A DNA stretch of 64,000 nucleotides from a virus, in the IMG/VR virus record IMGVR_UViG_3300025121_000776, positions 1 to 64,000 of that record. One strand, given 5' to 3'. The notes beneath the pieces are model-generated. The model made no database searches, was not told where the DNA came from, and was given only the letters and a program-made list of their open reading frames with translations. The translations under genes were made by a program, and so were the position numbers. Shown piece after piece: positions 8,179 to 17,179 of the stretch; the stretch's first letter is position 1; every line of letters starts with the position of its first letter.

Positions 8179-9499
8179 ATTCACAGAAAAGCCTTTTAAA
8201 ACACAAAGGATAAATACAAAAAACAGAACTATTGTTACTGACATCCCAGCTCAAGATACCATTGATATAATTGAAAAATGTAAACAATTTGAGCCATCAT
8301 CTATGAACAATCAATTGCCAATAGTTTGGGACAGAGCTAAGGATTATCAAATTTTTGATAATTCTGGAAACGTTTGGATTGATTTCACTTCGGGAATTTT
8401 TGTAACAAACGTTGGACATTCGCATCCGAAAGTAAAAGAGGCGATAATAAAAACGGTTGAAAAAGATTTGTTAAACGCATATTATTATCCGACAAAAGAA
8501 CGTGCTGAATTTGGAGAGTTGCTTATAAAAAAAACTGGATTTGAAAAAGTTTTCTTTTTATCTACTGGGTCAGAAGCAGTAGAAGCAGCCATAAAGATGT
8601 CAATTAAATATACAAAAAAGAAAAGAGTTTTATCATTTACGCAATCATTTCATGGCAAAACAATGGGAGCTCAATTGGTTGGAGGAAAGCAAAAAGAAAA
8701 AGAGTGGATTCCAACAAATTCTTATGTAACTCATATTTCATTCCCTTATCCATGGATTTTAGAAGAAAAAAAAATGACTGGTAAAGAGTTTTTTACCCAA
8801 ACATTTGAGAATATAAACCCAAAAGAATTTTCAGCTGTCATAACAGAACCATATCAAGGGTGGTGTGCAGCTTTCCTTCCTAAAGATTATGCCCAAGAAT
8901 TAAGAAAATGGTGTACAAAAAATGAGGTATTGCTTATCGTAGATGAAGTCCAATCTGGGTTTGGAAGAACGGGTAAATTGTTTGCCTATGAACATTTTGA
9001 AATAAAACCAGACATAATAACCTGTGGAAAAGGAATATCTTCAAGTTTGCCAGTTTCAGCAGTTCTTACAAGTTTTGATATTGCAGAGGTTTGTGATTCT
9101 TTGAATAGTACTCATGGTGGAAATCCAATTGGAATTGCAGCTTCCCATGCATCTTTGATGGTTTTATTTGAAGAAAACTTAATCGTTAAATCTAAAACAA
9201 AAGGAGAACTTTTAAATAAGCTTCTTTTGCAATGGAAAAAAGAAATGCCAAATAATGTGACAAAAGTATATTGCAAAGGTTTATTGGCCAGTGTTTTTAT
9301 AGAATCAGAACTTGGTGAAAATGATGTTTTTGTAGATAAGCTAATTGAGGTAGCCATGAGAAAAGGTCTTATGTCTGTAAGAACATGCAGCGGAACATTA
9401 AAAATAGGTCCTCCATTATCTATTCCAGAAGATGCATTAATTGAAGGTGTTGAAATTTTAAAAGAAAGCTTAAAAGAATGTTTAGACATGTTGGTATAG
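8171..9499 (+). CDS. Class-III (GabT/HemL-type) PLP aminotransferase
   Basis: 442 residues, full length for the family. Visible landmarks are WIDFTSGIFVTNVGHSHP, STGSEAVEAAIKM (PLP phosphate loop), IVDEVQSGFGRTGK (Asp contacting the PLP nitrogen) and DIITCGKGIS, whose Lys at residue 287 should form the Schiff base. Such enzymes move an amino group to an aldehyde or keto group, or act as aminomutases. In many bacterial glycan loci, class-III aminotransferases accompany NeuA- and NeuB-type genes (spore-coat SpsF-like and nonulosonate loci), which fits its place after the neuA-like gene. Substrate unknown. Confidence 0.85.
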   Translation: MYKFTEKPFKTQRINTKNRTIVTDIPAQDTIDIIEKCKQFEPSSMNNQLPIVWDRAKDYQIFDNSGNVWIDFTSGIFVTNVGHSHPKVKEAIIKTVEKDLLNAYYYPTKERAEFGELLIKKTGFEKVFFLSTGSEAVEAAIKMSIKYTKKKRVLSFTQSFHGKTMGAQLVGGKQKEKEWIPTNSYVTHISFPYPWILEEKKMTGKEFFTQTFENINPKEFSAVITEPYQGWCAAFLPKDYAQELRKWCTKNEVLLIVDEVQSGFGRTGKLFAYEHFEIKPDIITCGKGISSSLPVSAVLTSFDIAEVCDSLNSTHGGNPIGIAASHASLMVLFEENLIVKSKTKGELLNKLLLQWKKEMPNNVTKVYCKGLLASVFIESELGENDVFVDKLIEVAMRKGLMSVRTCSGTLKIGPPLSIPEDALIEGVEILKESLKECLDMLV

Positions 9500-9903
9500 T
9501 GGTAAAAGATTTAGAAAAACAATTAATGTTTTATAAAGACTTTTTAGGTTTAGAAATTTATTATGACGAAATTGAGAGCGGCGAATTCTTATCTTTTATA
9601 TTAAATAGTCCTAATTCTAAAGCTAGAATAATAAAATTGGGAAAAAACAAAGAGACAATTGTAGAATTATTAAAATTCTCAAATGTACATTTCCTTAATT
9701 TTTCTAAGAAAACATTATGCAAACAAAATAATATTACCCATTTTGCTTTAACAGTTGGCGGCTTAGATGAGTTGTTTTTGGAATTGTCAGAAAAAAAAGT
9801 TGTCTTTGTAAGTAAGCCAAAAATATCTATTGATGGGAAATGTAAAGTTTGTTTTTGTCGAGATTTTGAAGGTAATTTTATAGAGTTAGTTGAAAAATTA
9901 TGA
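9478..9903 (+). CDS. VOC/glyoxalase-fold metalloenzyme-like protein
   Basis: 141 residues forming two beta-alpha-beta-beta-beta modules. The first begins FRHVGIVVKDLEKQLMFYKDFLGL and the second THFALTVGGLDELFLEL; the protein ends DFEGNFIELVEKL. His4, the His of THFAL and the Glu of FIELVE are in the positions of vicinal-oxygen-chelate metal ligands. Members include glyoxalase I, epimerases and dioxygenases. In a glycan operon an epimerase or isomerase is conceivable, but no substrate can be named. It overlaps the aminotransferase by 22 nt and the next gene by 4 nt (ATGA). Confidence 0.75.
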   Translation: MFRHVGIVVKDLEKQLMFYKDFLGLEIYYDEIESGEFLSFILNSPNSKARIIKLGKNKETIVELLKFSNVHFLNFSKKTLCKQNNITHFALTVGGLDELFLELSEKKVVFVSKPKISIDGKCKVCFCRDFEGNFIELVEKL

Positions 9904-11288
9904 AAATTTTATTAGTAGTCTATGATAATGGGTCTCATATTCATTGGTTTCCGCAGGGTATAGCTTACATTGCAGCTGCTTTAAAAAAAAATCATGAGGT
10001 TAAAATTTACAACCAGGACATACATCATTATCCCGAAGAACATTTAACAAATTATCTAAATGAAAATAAATTTGATTTAATCGGAATAGGAGTTATAGGA
10101 GGGTATTATCAGTATATAAAACTTTTAAAATTATCAAAAGCCATAAACAATTCTATTAATCGACCATATTTTGTAATAGGGGGTCATGGTCCATCTGCCG
10201 ACCCAGAGTATTTTTTAAAAAAAACAAGAGCAGATTTTGTTGTTGTTGGAGAGGGAGAAGAAACAATTGTAGAATTAGCAGAGGAATTAGAAAAAAAAAT
10301 AAAGAAGTTTGAAAATATTGATGGAGTTGCGTTTTGGAAGAAATCTAAGATAGTAATTAATAAGAGAAGACAAGTTGTTAAAAATATTGATTTATTACCA
10401 CTTCCCGCATATGATTTATTTCCTATAGAGCACTATAGACTTTCGCAAGAGCCAAATTCAAGTGGCACTGATTTTGTCATTCCAATTTTAACTGGAAGAG
10501 GTTGTCCGTTTACTTGCAATTTTTGTTATAGAATGGATAAAGGCTTTAGAGTTAGAAACAATAATGCTATTATCGAAGAAATTAAATTCTTGAAAAAAAA
10601 ATATAATATAAATTATTTTTCTTTTAGCGATGAGCTTTTAATGTCTTCTAAAAAAAGAGTTATTAGCTTATGTGAAGATATCATAAAAGAAAATTTAAAT
10701 ATTAAATGGAATTGCAATGGAAGGTTAAATTATGCAACCAAAGATGTTGTTGAAATTATGAAGAAGGCTGGGTGTGTTTTTATTAATTATGGAATTGAGT
10801 GTTATGATGATGAAATTTTGAAAATAATGAATAAAAAACTAACAGTAGAGCAAATAAAAACTGGAATTGAAAACACATTAGAAGTTGGAATAAGTCCTGG
10901 CTTTAATATAATATTTGGAAATATTAATGAGGATACAAATACTTTAAATAAAGGTGTTGAATTTTTACTAGAGCATGATGATTGTTCACAAATAAGGACA
11001 ATTAGACCAGTTACTCCCTATCCAGGAAGCCCTTTGTATTATTATGCAATAGAAAATGGCATGCTAAAAGATTGTGAAGATTTTTATGAACATAAACACA
11101 CGAATTCAGATTTATTAAGTGTAAATTTTACAAAATTAACGGATGAAGAGTTTTATAAAGCTATTTATCAAGCAAATGAAAAATTGCTAAACAATTATAT
11201 AGAAAAAACTAAAGAGAAAAATAAAAAAACATTAGACTCTTTATATAAAAGTAAAAATGCAGAATTCAGAGGATTTAGAAAAGTATAA
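9900..11288 (+). CDS. Cobalamin-binding radical SAM enzyme
   Basis: 462 residues. The N-terminal ~150 residues form a B12-binding-type Rossmann domain (FPQGIAYIAAALKKNHEV; DLIGIGVIGGYYQYI; FVIGGHGPSADPEYF; VVVGEGEETIVELAEEL). The radical SAM cluster motif is GRGCPFTCNFCY, with Cys202, Cys206 and Cys209 binding the 4Fe-4S cluster. The C-terminal part has the elongator-like YGIECYDDEILKIMNK segment seen in B12-radical SAM enzymes. Known relatives methylate unactivated carbons or phosphorus, or rearrange substrates. In this operon a sugar modification is likely, but the reaction is unknown. A related gene at 18929-20882 is broken. Confidence 0.85.
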   Translation: MKILLVVYDNGSHIHWFPQGIAYIAAALKKNHEVKIYNQDIHHYPEEHLTNYLNENKFDLIGIGVIGGYYQYIKLLKLSKAINNSINRPYFVIGGHGPSADPEYFLKKTRADFVVVGEGEETIVELAEELEKKIKKFENIDGVAFWKKSKIVINKRRQVVKNIDLLPLPAYDLFPIEHYRLSQEPNSSGTDFVIPILTGRGCPFTCNFCYRMDKGFRVRNNNAIIEEIKFLKKKYNINYFSFSDELLMSSKKRVISLCEDIIKENLNIKWNCNGRLNYATKDVVEIMKKAGCVFINYGIECYDDEILKIMNKKLTVEQIKTGIENTLEVGISPGFNIIFGNINEDTNTLNKGVEFLLEHDDCSQIRTIRPVTPYPGSPLYYYAIENGMLKDCEDFYEHKHTNSDLLSVNFTKLTDEEFYKAIYQANEKLLNNYIEKTKEKNKKTLDSLYKSKNAEFRGFRKV

Positions 11289-11327
11289 TTAATAAAACAA
11301 GAAAAAAAAGAAAGATAAAAAAATAGC

Positions 11328-11930
11328 ATGGATAATTTAAAAACAATAGATACTAGATTATCTGACCACATTAGAATGGTTATAGATATTATGAAAAATG
11401 ATAAAATAACTAAAACAATTAGTTCCACTGCTGAAACTATTATTAAAGCTTTAAAAACAAAAAAAAAGGTATTAATATGCGGTAACGGCGGCTCTGCTGC
11501 CGATGCTCAACATATTGCCGCTGAGTTATCTGGCAGATTTAGATTTGATAGAAAACCTTTGTTTGCTGAAGCATTACACACTAATAGCTCTTACTTAACT
11601 GCGGTTGCTAATGATTATGGTTATGAGTTTATATATTCTAGACTATTAGAATGCATGAGTAATTCTGGTGATATACTAATTGGAATTTCCACTTCTGGAA
11701 ATTCTAAGAACATTATAAATGCTATGATTGAAGCTAGAAAACAAAATATGATTATCGTTTCATTAACTGGTGAAACTTTTAATGAAATGGATAAGTTAGC
11801 TGATTATTCAATTAAAATTCCATCTACCGATATTGCCAGAATTCAAGAAGGACATATATTGGCTGGCCATATAATATGCGAGATAATAGAAAATAAACTT
11901 TTTAATAATGAATACAAACGGACTAACTAA
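11328..11930 (+). CDS. gmhA: Sedoheptulose-7-phosphate isomerase
   Basis: 200 residues, close to the usual ~190-200. This is a single SIS domain with the signature VLICGNGGSAADAQHIAAELSGRF (residues ~46-69), then ALHTNSSYLTAVANDYGYEFIYSR, GISTSGNSKNI, and the C-terminal RIQEGHILAGHIICE that carries the metal or catalytic Glu/His residues of GmhA. The enzyme converts sedoheptulose 7-phosphate to D-glycero-D-manno-heptose 7-phosphate, the first step towards ADP- or GDP-heptose. The later heptose genes (kinase, phosphatase, nucleotidyltransferase) are not in the window. The pathway must be completed elsewhere in the phage, by the host, or the enzyme acts on another ketose phosphate. Confidence 0.9.
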   Translation: MDNLKTIDTRLSDHIRMVIDIMKNDKITKTISSTAETIIKALKTKKKVLICGNGGSAADAQHIAAELSGRFRFDRKPLFAEALHTNSSYLTAVANDYGYEFIYSRLLECMSNSGDILIGISTSGNSKNIINAMIEARKQNMIIVSLTGETFNEMDKLADYSIKIPSTDIARIQEGHILAGHIICEIIENKLFNNEYKRTN

Positions 11931-12705
11931 CATAAACATCGAGCTAACTAATAAATGCAACAAAAGTTGCTGGATGTGTGGAAGAAGAAAACTAGAAAAG
12001 AAAATGCCAGATTTCAAAAACTTTTACAACAAAGAGATGGATTTCTCTTTGTTGGAAAAAATCTCTAAAGAAACTCCTTTTGGAATCACCGTTCAACTCC
12101 ACAATAACGGAGAACCACTTCTATATTCAAGATTTGGAGATGCTGTGAATTTATTTAATAACCAAATAGTAAATATTGTAACAAATGGAAAATTGCTTTT
12201 AAAAAAATATGATGAAATAGTTGAAAACTTAGACACTTTATCTATTTCCGTTTTTGAGAATGATATAGAAAGTGAAAAACAATTTGAAATAATTAAAAAA
12301 TTTTTAAAGAAAAAAGGCAGCAAAAGCCCCTATACGACTCTTAGGCTTGTTGGTAATGTCGAGAGACAAAAATATGAAAACCTAAATACTCAAATAATAA
12401 GTAGGACTCTCCATTCTCCAATGGGAAGTTTTGAATATAGAAGAGACCCAACAGTTCCAGAAACGGGTATTTGTCTAGATTTTCTTAATCATCTAGCAAT
12501 TAATTTTGAAGGTAATGTTTCTATTTGCGTAAGATTCGACCCTAATAAACTTGGAGTCATAGGAAATGTTAAAGAAAATACCCTGCAAGAAATATGGAAC
12601 AGCGAAAAAAGAATGGAGTGGAAATTATCCCACATCAAAGGGGAAAGAAACAAAGTTCCACTTTGTTCTTATTGTAAATTTTGGGGAATACCCACTGGAA
12701 ATTAA
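11908..12705 (+). CDS. Radical SAM protein with SPASM-like C-terminal cluster domain
   Basis: 265 residues. The radical SAM motif CNKSCWMC is at Cys17, Cys21 and Cys24, followed by LHNNGEPLLYSRF (SAM-contacting GE). The C-terminal region has NFEGNVSICVRFDPNKLGVIGNVKENTLQEIWNSEK and CSYCKFWG, matching the SPASM/twitch pattern with Cys ligands for an auxiliary Fe-S cluster. SPASM enzymes modify peptides or act as dehydrogenases and epimerases on sugars and aminoglycosides. Here a sugar- or glycoprotein-tailoring role fits the neighbours. It overlaps gmhA by 23 nt. Substrate unknown. Confidence 0.85.
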   Translation: MNTNGLTNINIELTNKCNKSCWMCGRRKLEKKMPDFKNFYNKEMDFSLLEKISKETPFGITVQLHNNGEPLLYSRFGDAVNLFNNQIVNIVTNGKLLLKKYDEIVENLDTLSISVFENDIESEKQFEIIKKFLKKKGSKSPYTTLRLVGNVERQKYENLNTQIISRTLHSPMGSFEYRRDPTVPETGICLDFLNHLAINFEGNVSICVRFDPNKLGVIGNVKENTLQEIWNSEKRMEWKLSHIKGERNKVPLCSYCKFWGIPTGN

Positions 12706-12715
12706 AAAAGAGTTG

Positions 12716-12759
12716 ATTTATAATTTTTTTTTAATTATCTTTAAAAAAAAATTATAAAT
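12716..12759 (+). promoter_or_regulatory. Perfect 19-bp AT-only inverted repeat abutting the neuB-like start codon
   Basis: ATTTATAA-T9-AA at 12716-12734, a 6-nt loop (12735-12740), and the exact reverse complement TT-A9-TTATAAAT at 12741-12759. The ATG of the next gene is at 12761. The stem has no G or C and would cover the ribosome-binding region, so it may control translation or transcription of the nonulosonate synthase. Two other sugar genes (21713 and 24662) have the same arrangement. Confidence 0.6.
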
Positions 12760-12760
12760 T

Positions 12761-13585
12761 ATGAAAAATAAAGTGTTTTTAATTGCAGAAATTGGACTGA
12801 ATCACAACGGGGATATAGATTTAGCCAAAAAACTAATTACTAAAGCAAAAAATTCGGGAGCTGACGCTGTTAAATTCCAAAAAAGAACAATAGATTCAGT
12901 CTATTCAAAAGAAGAGCTAGATAAACCAAGAGAATCTCCTTGGGGAACAACAACAAGACAGCAAAAGGAAGGTTTGGAATTTTCTATTGAACAATATATT
13001 GAGCTCGAAAAATATTCCAAAGACCTTTCTCTGGATTTTATAGTTTCATGTTGGGATGAAAATAGTTTAGATTTAATAGAAAAAAACTTAAATGTAAAAT
13101 ATCATAAAATTGCTTCTGCTATGTTAACTGACAAAAGCTTTTTAGACAAAATAAATGAAACTAAAAAACCAGTTATTGTTTCAGTTGGAATGAGTACAGA
13201 AGAAGAAATTAAAAACGCAGTAAATCAATTATATAATGTCGAATACATTTTATCTTGCACTAGTACATACCCTACAAAAAAAGAAGAAGTTAATTTAAAA
13301 GCTATTTCGTCACTTAAAAATATGTTTCCAGATAAAAAAATAGGATTTTCGAACCACTACAACGGCCTTATGGCTTGCTTTGGAGCTACAGCTTTTGGTG
13401 CTGAATGTATTGAGTTTCACATTACGTTAGATAGAACTATGTATGGTTCTGACCAAGCAGCCTCAGTAGAGCGCTCTGAAGACTTAATTGAAGGTATAAG
13501 GACAATGCAGAAACTTTTAGGTGATGGAGTAATAAAGATATATGATTCAGAAATTCCAATTTTACAAAAATTAAGAAAAAAATAA
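12761..13585 (+). CDS. neuB: N-acetylneuraminate synthase-type nonulosonic acid synthase
   Basis: 274 residues. The TIM-barrel NeuB domain is complete to sight: FLIAEIGLNHNGD (residues ~6-18), GADAVKFQKRT, KIASAMLTDKSFLDKI, VIVSVGMSTEEEI, ILSCTSTYPT, IGFSNHYNG and the C-terminal FHITLDRTMYGSDQAASVE. It condenses phosphoenolpyruvate with a hexosamine (ManNAc for sialic acid, or a 6-deoxy-diamino sugar for legionaminic or pseudaminic acid). Typical NeuB enzymes are about 340-350 residues and end in an antifreeze-like SAF domain; this one stops right after the barrel. The downstream start at 13590 leaves no room for it. It pairs with the neuA-like gene at 7510. Confidence 0.88.
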   Translation: MKNKVFLIAEIGLNHNGDIDLAKKLITKAKNSGADAVKFQKRTIDSVYSKEELDKPRESPWGTTTRQQKEGLEFSIEQYIELEKYSKDLSLDFIVSCWDENSLDLIEKNLNVKYHKIASAMLTDKSFLDKINETKKPVIVSVGMSTEEEIKNAVNQLYNVEYILSCTSTYPTKKEEVNLKAISSLKNMFPDKKIGFSNHYNGLMACFGATAFGAECIEFHITLDRTMYGSDQAASVERSEDLIEGIRTMQKLLGDGVIKIYDSEIPILQKLRKK

Positions 13586-13589
13586 TGTA

Positions 13590-15071
13590 ATGAAAAAGAT
13601 TTTAGTTATTATAGGACAACACAGAAGCGGAACCTCTATGTTGTCTGGTTCGCTAGAATTAGCAGGTGGATGGTTGGGAATAAATTACCAATTTGAAGCT
13701 GACCAGTATAATCAGAAAGGATATTTTGAAAACAAATGGACTGATGAGTTTAACAATAGAGTGCTTAGAAGGCTTCACTGTGACTGGCATCATGTTACAC
13801 ATATTCCAGACAATTGGTTAGACCATGGATTTAACGATTTATACAACGAATTAATAGAGTATATAGCTTATGATTTAAGCCATTTACCAGAAAACAAATT
13901 TTATGTAATTAAAGACCCTAGAATTTCTTTGATTTTACCAATATACCTTAAAGCATTTGACAGTTTAAATATTGATGCCAAATTTATCTTTTCAGACAGA
14001 GAAACAGAGGAAATAGTAAATTCAATTTTTCACAGAGATGGTTTAGAAAAAAACATGGTAAGAAATGCAGTTATTAATCACAGACATTATGCTAAAAAAC
14101 ATTTAAAAGAAGGCGACTATATATGGACAAATACATTTTCAAATATGTTTTATAGACCAGATAAATTTTTAAAATTCATCAAAGAAAAATTTAATATTCC
14201 TATGGATGTTTCCCCAGAAGCATTAAAGAATATAAGTCAATTTGTAGATGTAAATTTAAAAAATCATAATAAAGGGAAAAATTGTAAAGTAATCGCAACA
14301 TATTTTGGACCTAGAAGAACTCAAATTTCATATCACAAAGAAAGTAATGTAAAGGGAATTATTGATAAAGTCTCTGGAGAAGAATCAAGCCTACGAGCCA
14401 TAAAAGAGCTTATTGAAAATGAAAGAAAAATTGATTCTGGAGTATTCATGGATACAATAATCGTAAATCATGATATATCTGAATTAGTAGAAATTCCAAA
14501 AGCTAAAAGTTATTTAGAGGAAATTGACGGTACTCCAACTCTAAATGGTGTGATAAAAATCATAAATAGACCATGGAATAAAGGAATTGGGGGAAGTTTT
14601 GGCTCGTTTGATTATGCGTTTCAGCATTTTAAAAATGATTATGAATATTGGTTTTTCACTGAAGATAATGTTATTCAAATAGAAAACAATTACTTTAAGG
14701 CGTGTATAGAACAATTAAAAGAAGATATCACTATTGGATTTGTTTGTGCATATAGATATACAACACTTGCTGAAAATAAACATGAAAAATCTCATTGCCA
14801 TGGTGGATGTGGAGCAACTCATATTGACAAACTAAACATAATTAATAAAGAATTAGGACATTTGCCTTATTTTGAGTTACCATATACAACTCAAATGACA
14901 CAATATGCCAAAAATGAATCTGCTTTTAATTTTGTAAGTGGACAATGGTATGGCAAATTTGAAGAAATTGGCGAAGTTAATTTTACAAATGCATATATTC
15001 AAGCAGGATATAAATTAAAAGATATTAATTTTGATTTAAAACTTTGTCGTTATTATCTTGATTATTATTAA
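13590..15071 (+). CDS. Sulfotransferase-like domain fused to a GT-A glycosyltransferase-like domain
   Basis: 493 residues. Residues ~1-215 look like a PAPS-dependent sulfotransferase: the P-loop-like GQHRSGTSMLSG at 9-20 corresponds to the 5'-phosphosulfate-binding loop, and IKDPRISLILPIYLKAF plus FIFSDRETEEIVNSIFHRDG fit later conserved blocks. Residues ~230-493 are homologous to the whole next protein (15093-15842). They share a CKVIATYFGPRR/CKVITTVFLGRK start, a GSFGSFDYAF/GRSFGGYNYAF segment, and an acidic FTEDN/FTEDD motif at about 356-360. The fusion could sulfate and glycosylate the same glycan. It could also be a multidomain transferase whose first domain has another role. Confidence 0.7.
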   Translation: MKKILVIIGQHRSGTSMLSGSLELAGGWLGINYQFEADQYNQKGYFENKWTDEFNNRVLRRLHCDWHHVTHIPDNWLDHGFNDLYNELIEYIAYDLSHLPENKFYVIKDPRISLILPIYLKAFDSLNIDAKFIFSDRETEEIVNSIFHRDGLEKNMVRNAVINHRHYAKKHLKEGDYIWTNTFSNMFYRPDKFLKFIKEKFNIPMDVSPEALKNISQFVDVNLKNHNKGKNCKVIATYFGPRRTQISYHKESNVKGIIDKVSGEESSLRAIKELIENERKIDSGVFMDTIIVNHDISELVEIPKAKSYLEEIDGTPTLNGVIKIINRPWNKGIGGSFGSFDYAFQHFKNDYEYWFFTEDNVIQIENNYFKACIEQLKEDITIGFVCAYRYTTLAENKHEKSHCHGGCGATHIDKLNIINKELGHLPYFELPYTTQMTQYAKNESAFNFVSGQWYGKFEEIGEVNFTNAYIQAGYKLKDINFDLKLCRYYLDYY

Positions 15072-15092
15072 TTTTTTGATTATTTTTATAAA

Positions 15093-15842
15093 ATGAAAGT
15101 TTGTAAAGTAATAACAACTGTTTTTTTAGGTAGAAAAATTAGGGAAGATACCACAAGGTGTGGCGTTCCAAGAGGATTGTTTAATCATTCTCAAAATTTT
15201 CCTACCCCACAATCTGTGATTGAATTATTAAAACTAACAATTATTTTAGAAGAAAAATCTTATTCAGGAACAGAAACTGATATTGTTATAGTAAACAATG
15301 ATGTTGATTTTAAAGAAGGAAATGAGTTTTTAAAATCTATTGATGGTAAAAAAATTAGCAATGGAATAATACGAGTTTTTTTTCGAGAAAATTTTGGTCG
15401 CTCTTTTGGAGGCTACAATTATGCTTTTAATATTTTAAAAAATGAGTATGATTACTTTATTTTTACAGAAGACGATATAATAATCCACCGTACAAATTAT
15501 GCAATTAGAGCAATAGAGTTGTTTAATAGCGAAAAAAACATAGGTGCTGTAGCATACCAATCAACATCTATTCAGCACTATAATAAAGTAGCCTCACAAG
15601 AGCACATTCACATACACGGGGGAGTTTGTCTCTCAAGTACAAAAGTTTTAAAAAAGGTGTGTGGTAAATTGGGAAGTTTACCACATTGCAAACAAGGTGA
15701 TTCACAATCGTATGAAGATATAATTGTAAATGGGGAGATAGCATTTACAAATGAAATTTATAAATTAGGTTATGACTTAGTGAATGTCGATGAAAAATTT
15801 TATGACTATGCTTATGATTATATGAGAAACATAATTTTATAA
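15093..15842 (+). CDS. GT-A glycosyltransferase-like protein, paralogue of the fused domain upstream
   Basis: 249 residues. The likely metal-binding motif is FTEDDIIIH at residues 124-132. GRSFGGYNYAFNIL and HIHGGVCLSSTKVLKKV match the same blocks in the C-terminal half of the protein encoded at 13590-15071, so the pair arose by duplication or by fusion of one copy to a sulfotransferase domain. The absence of the sulfotransferase part here supports two separable functions. Donor and acceptor unknown. It begins 21 nt after the fusion gene. Confidence 0.6.
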   Translation: MKVCKVITTVFLGRKIREDTTRCGVPRGLFNHSQNFPTPQSVIELLKLTIILEEKSYSGTETDIVIVNNDVDFKEGNEFLKSIDGKKISNGIIRVFFRENFGRSFGGYNYAFNILKNEYDYFIFTEDDIIIHRTNYAIRAIELFNSEKNIGAVAYQSTSIQHYNKVASQEHIHIHGGVCLSSTKVLKKVCGKLGSLPHCKQGDSQSYEDIIVNGEIAFTNEIYKLGYDLVNVDEKFYDYAYDYMRNIIL

Positions 15843-15844
15843 AA

Positions 15845-16633
15845 ATGAATAAACTATCAATATGTATTCCAACTTACAATAAAGAAGGGACAAAACACAA
15901 CGAATCATACAACAATATTACAATGTTGTTAGATTTATTTGAAAGTATTGCAATACAAACATTTAAAGATTATGAAACTATAATTTCAGACCACTCTATT
16001 GATGATAGTGTTAAAGCAATTTGTGACGAATGGAAAGAAATAATAAATATAAAATATTACAAATTCGAAGAAAAATATGGTAGTTGTGAGGCAAATTTAA
16101 ATAATGCAATGAGAAAAGCAACGGGGAAATATATCAAACCAATGTTACAGGATGATTTTTTTTATAACTCAACTGCTTTAGAAAAAATGGTTGCTGCTAT
16201 GGAAAACGGGACTGATGGCTGGGTGGTTGCAGGTAGCGTTTGTATTAACGAAAATGCAAAAAAAAATTTTTACGGTTACCTTGTTCCAAAAATTGTTTCT
16301 AAAGAAGAAATGCTAGAGGGCAATAATTACATGGGAGGCCCATCTGTTATTATGCACAAAAACGAAGATACATTCTATGATGAGTGTTTAATTTGGTTAA
16401 TGGATGTAGAATTTTATTGTAGATTGCTTGATAAATATGGTAACCCATACTTCATAGAAGATACTTTCACTGTTAGTAGAATTAGAGCAGATGGAATATC
16501 AAATACAATGATTTCTTCTGGTATAATAGAAGATGAAAAGAAATATTGTTCCGACAAACTGCATTCTTCTTTAAAAAACATAGAACAATATCCAGCTATT
16601 TATGAAAGAGTTAAAAACAATAAAATAATATAA
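15845..16633 (+). CDS. Glycosyltransferase family 2
   Basis: 262 residues. LSICIPTYNKEGTKHN at the N terminus, IAIQTFKDYETIISDHSIDDSV, then NAMRKATGKYIKPMLQDDFFYN near residues 85-108 give the GT2 pattern of nucleotide-binding Asp and DD metal site. The LMDVEFYCRLLDKYGNPYFIEDTFTVSRI region carries the catalytic-base-like D/E cluster. It lies 2 nt after the previous gene and 2 nt before a methyltransferase-like gene. The sugar is unknown. Confidence 0.85.
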   Translation: MNKLSICIPTYNKEGTKHNESYNNITMLLDLFESIAIQTFKDYETIISDHSIDDSVKAICDEWKEIINIKYYKFEEKYGSCEANLNNAMRKATGKYIKPMLQDDFFYNSTALEKMVAAMENGTDGWVVAGSVCINENAKKNFYGYLVPKIVSKEEMLEGNNYMGGPSVIMHKNEDTFYDECLIWLMDVEFYCRLLDKYGNPYFIEDTFTVSRIRADGISNTMISSGIIEDEKKYCSDKLHSSLKNIEQYPAIYERVKNNKII

Positions 16634-16635
16634 AA

Positions 16636-17178
16636 ATGTCATCATACGAAAAAAATGATTTTTATTCTGATTTTTCTCAGATAATTTTAAAGATAAATCC
16701 GCAATTAATTGTGGAATTTGGCATTCTAGATGGATACTCTTTGGATGCTTTTGTTGATTGTAGAAACGAAGTGTGTGAAATTCATGCTTATGATTTGTTT
16801 GATGATTTCCCATTTAATGCAGCAGATTTTAGTACCATACAAAAAATATATGGACACTTTAAAAATATAAAAATAGAAAAATTAGATTTTTATAAAGGGG
16901 TCGATAGATATAAAGATGAATCAATAGACATTCTTCATGTTGATATCGCAAACAATGGAGATGTATATAAGTTTGCAATTGAAAATTATATGAAAAAAAT
17001 TAAAAAAGGGGGAGTTATGTTATTAGAGGGAGGGTCAAAAGAAAGAGATGAGGTTGAATGGATGAATAAATTTAGCAAAAGAAAGATAAATCCATATATA
17101 GAAAGTATAAAAGATAACTTTGACATATCCATAATAGAAAAATTTCCATCAGTAACAATAATAAAAAACAAGTCTTAA
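16636..17178 (+). CDS. Class I SAM methyltransferase-like protein
   Basis: 180 residues. LIVEFGILDGYSLDAFVD (residues ~19-37) resembles motif I of the methyltransferase-24 type found in glycan loci, followed by IHAYDLFDDFPF, SIDILHVDIANNGDVYKFAIENYMKKIKKGGVMLLEGG. The HVDI Asp and the EGG segment take the places of metal- or substrate-binding residues in O-methyltransferases of that group. The protein is short but complete for the core fold. It likely O-methylates a sugar; substrate unknown. Confidence 0.65.
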   Translation: MSSYEKNDFYSDFSQIILKINPQLIVEFGILDGYSLDAFVDCRNEVCEIHAYDLFDDFPFNAADFSTIQKIYGHFKNIKIEKLDFYKGVDRYKDESIDILHVDIANNGDVYKFAIENYMKKIKKGGVMLLEGGSKERDEVEWMNKFSKRKINPYIESIKDNFDISIIEKFPSVTIIKNKS

Positions 17179-17179
17179 A

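Noticed and set aside
12566-12757. 63-codon plus-strand frame at the end of the SPASM radical SAM gene
   Set aside because: It overlaps the Cys-rich end of the radical SAM gene in another frame and shows no protein-like pattern.
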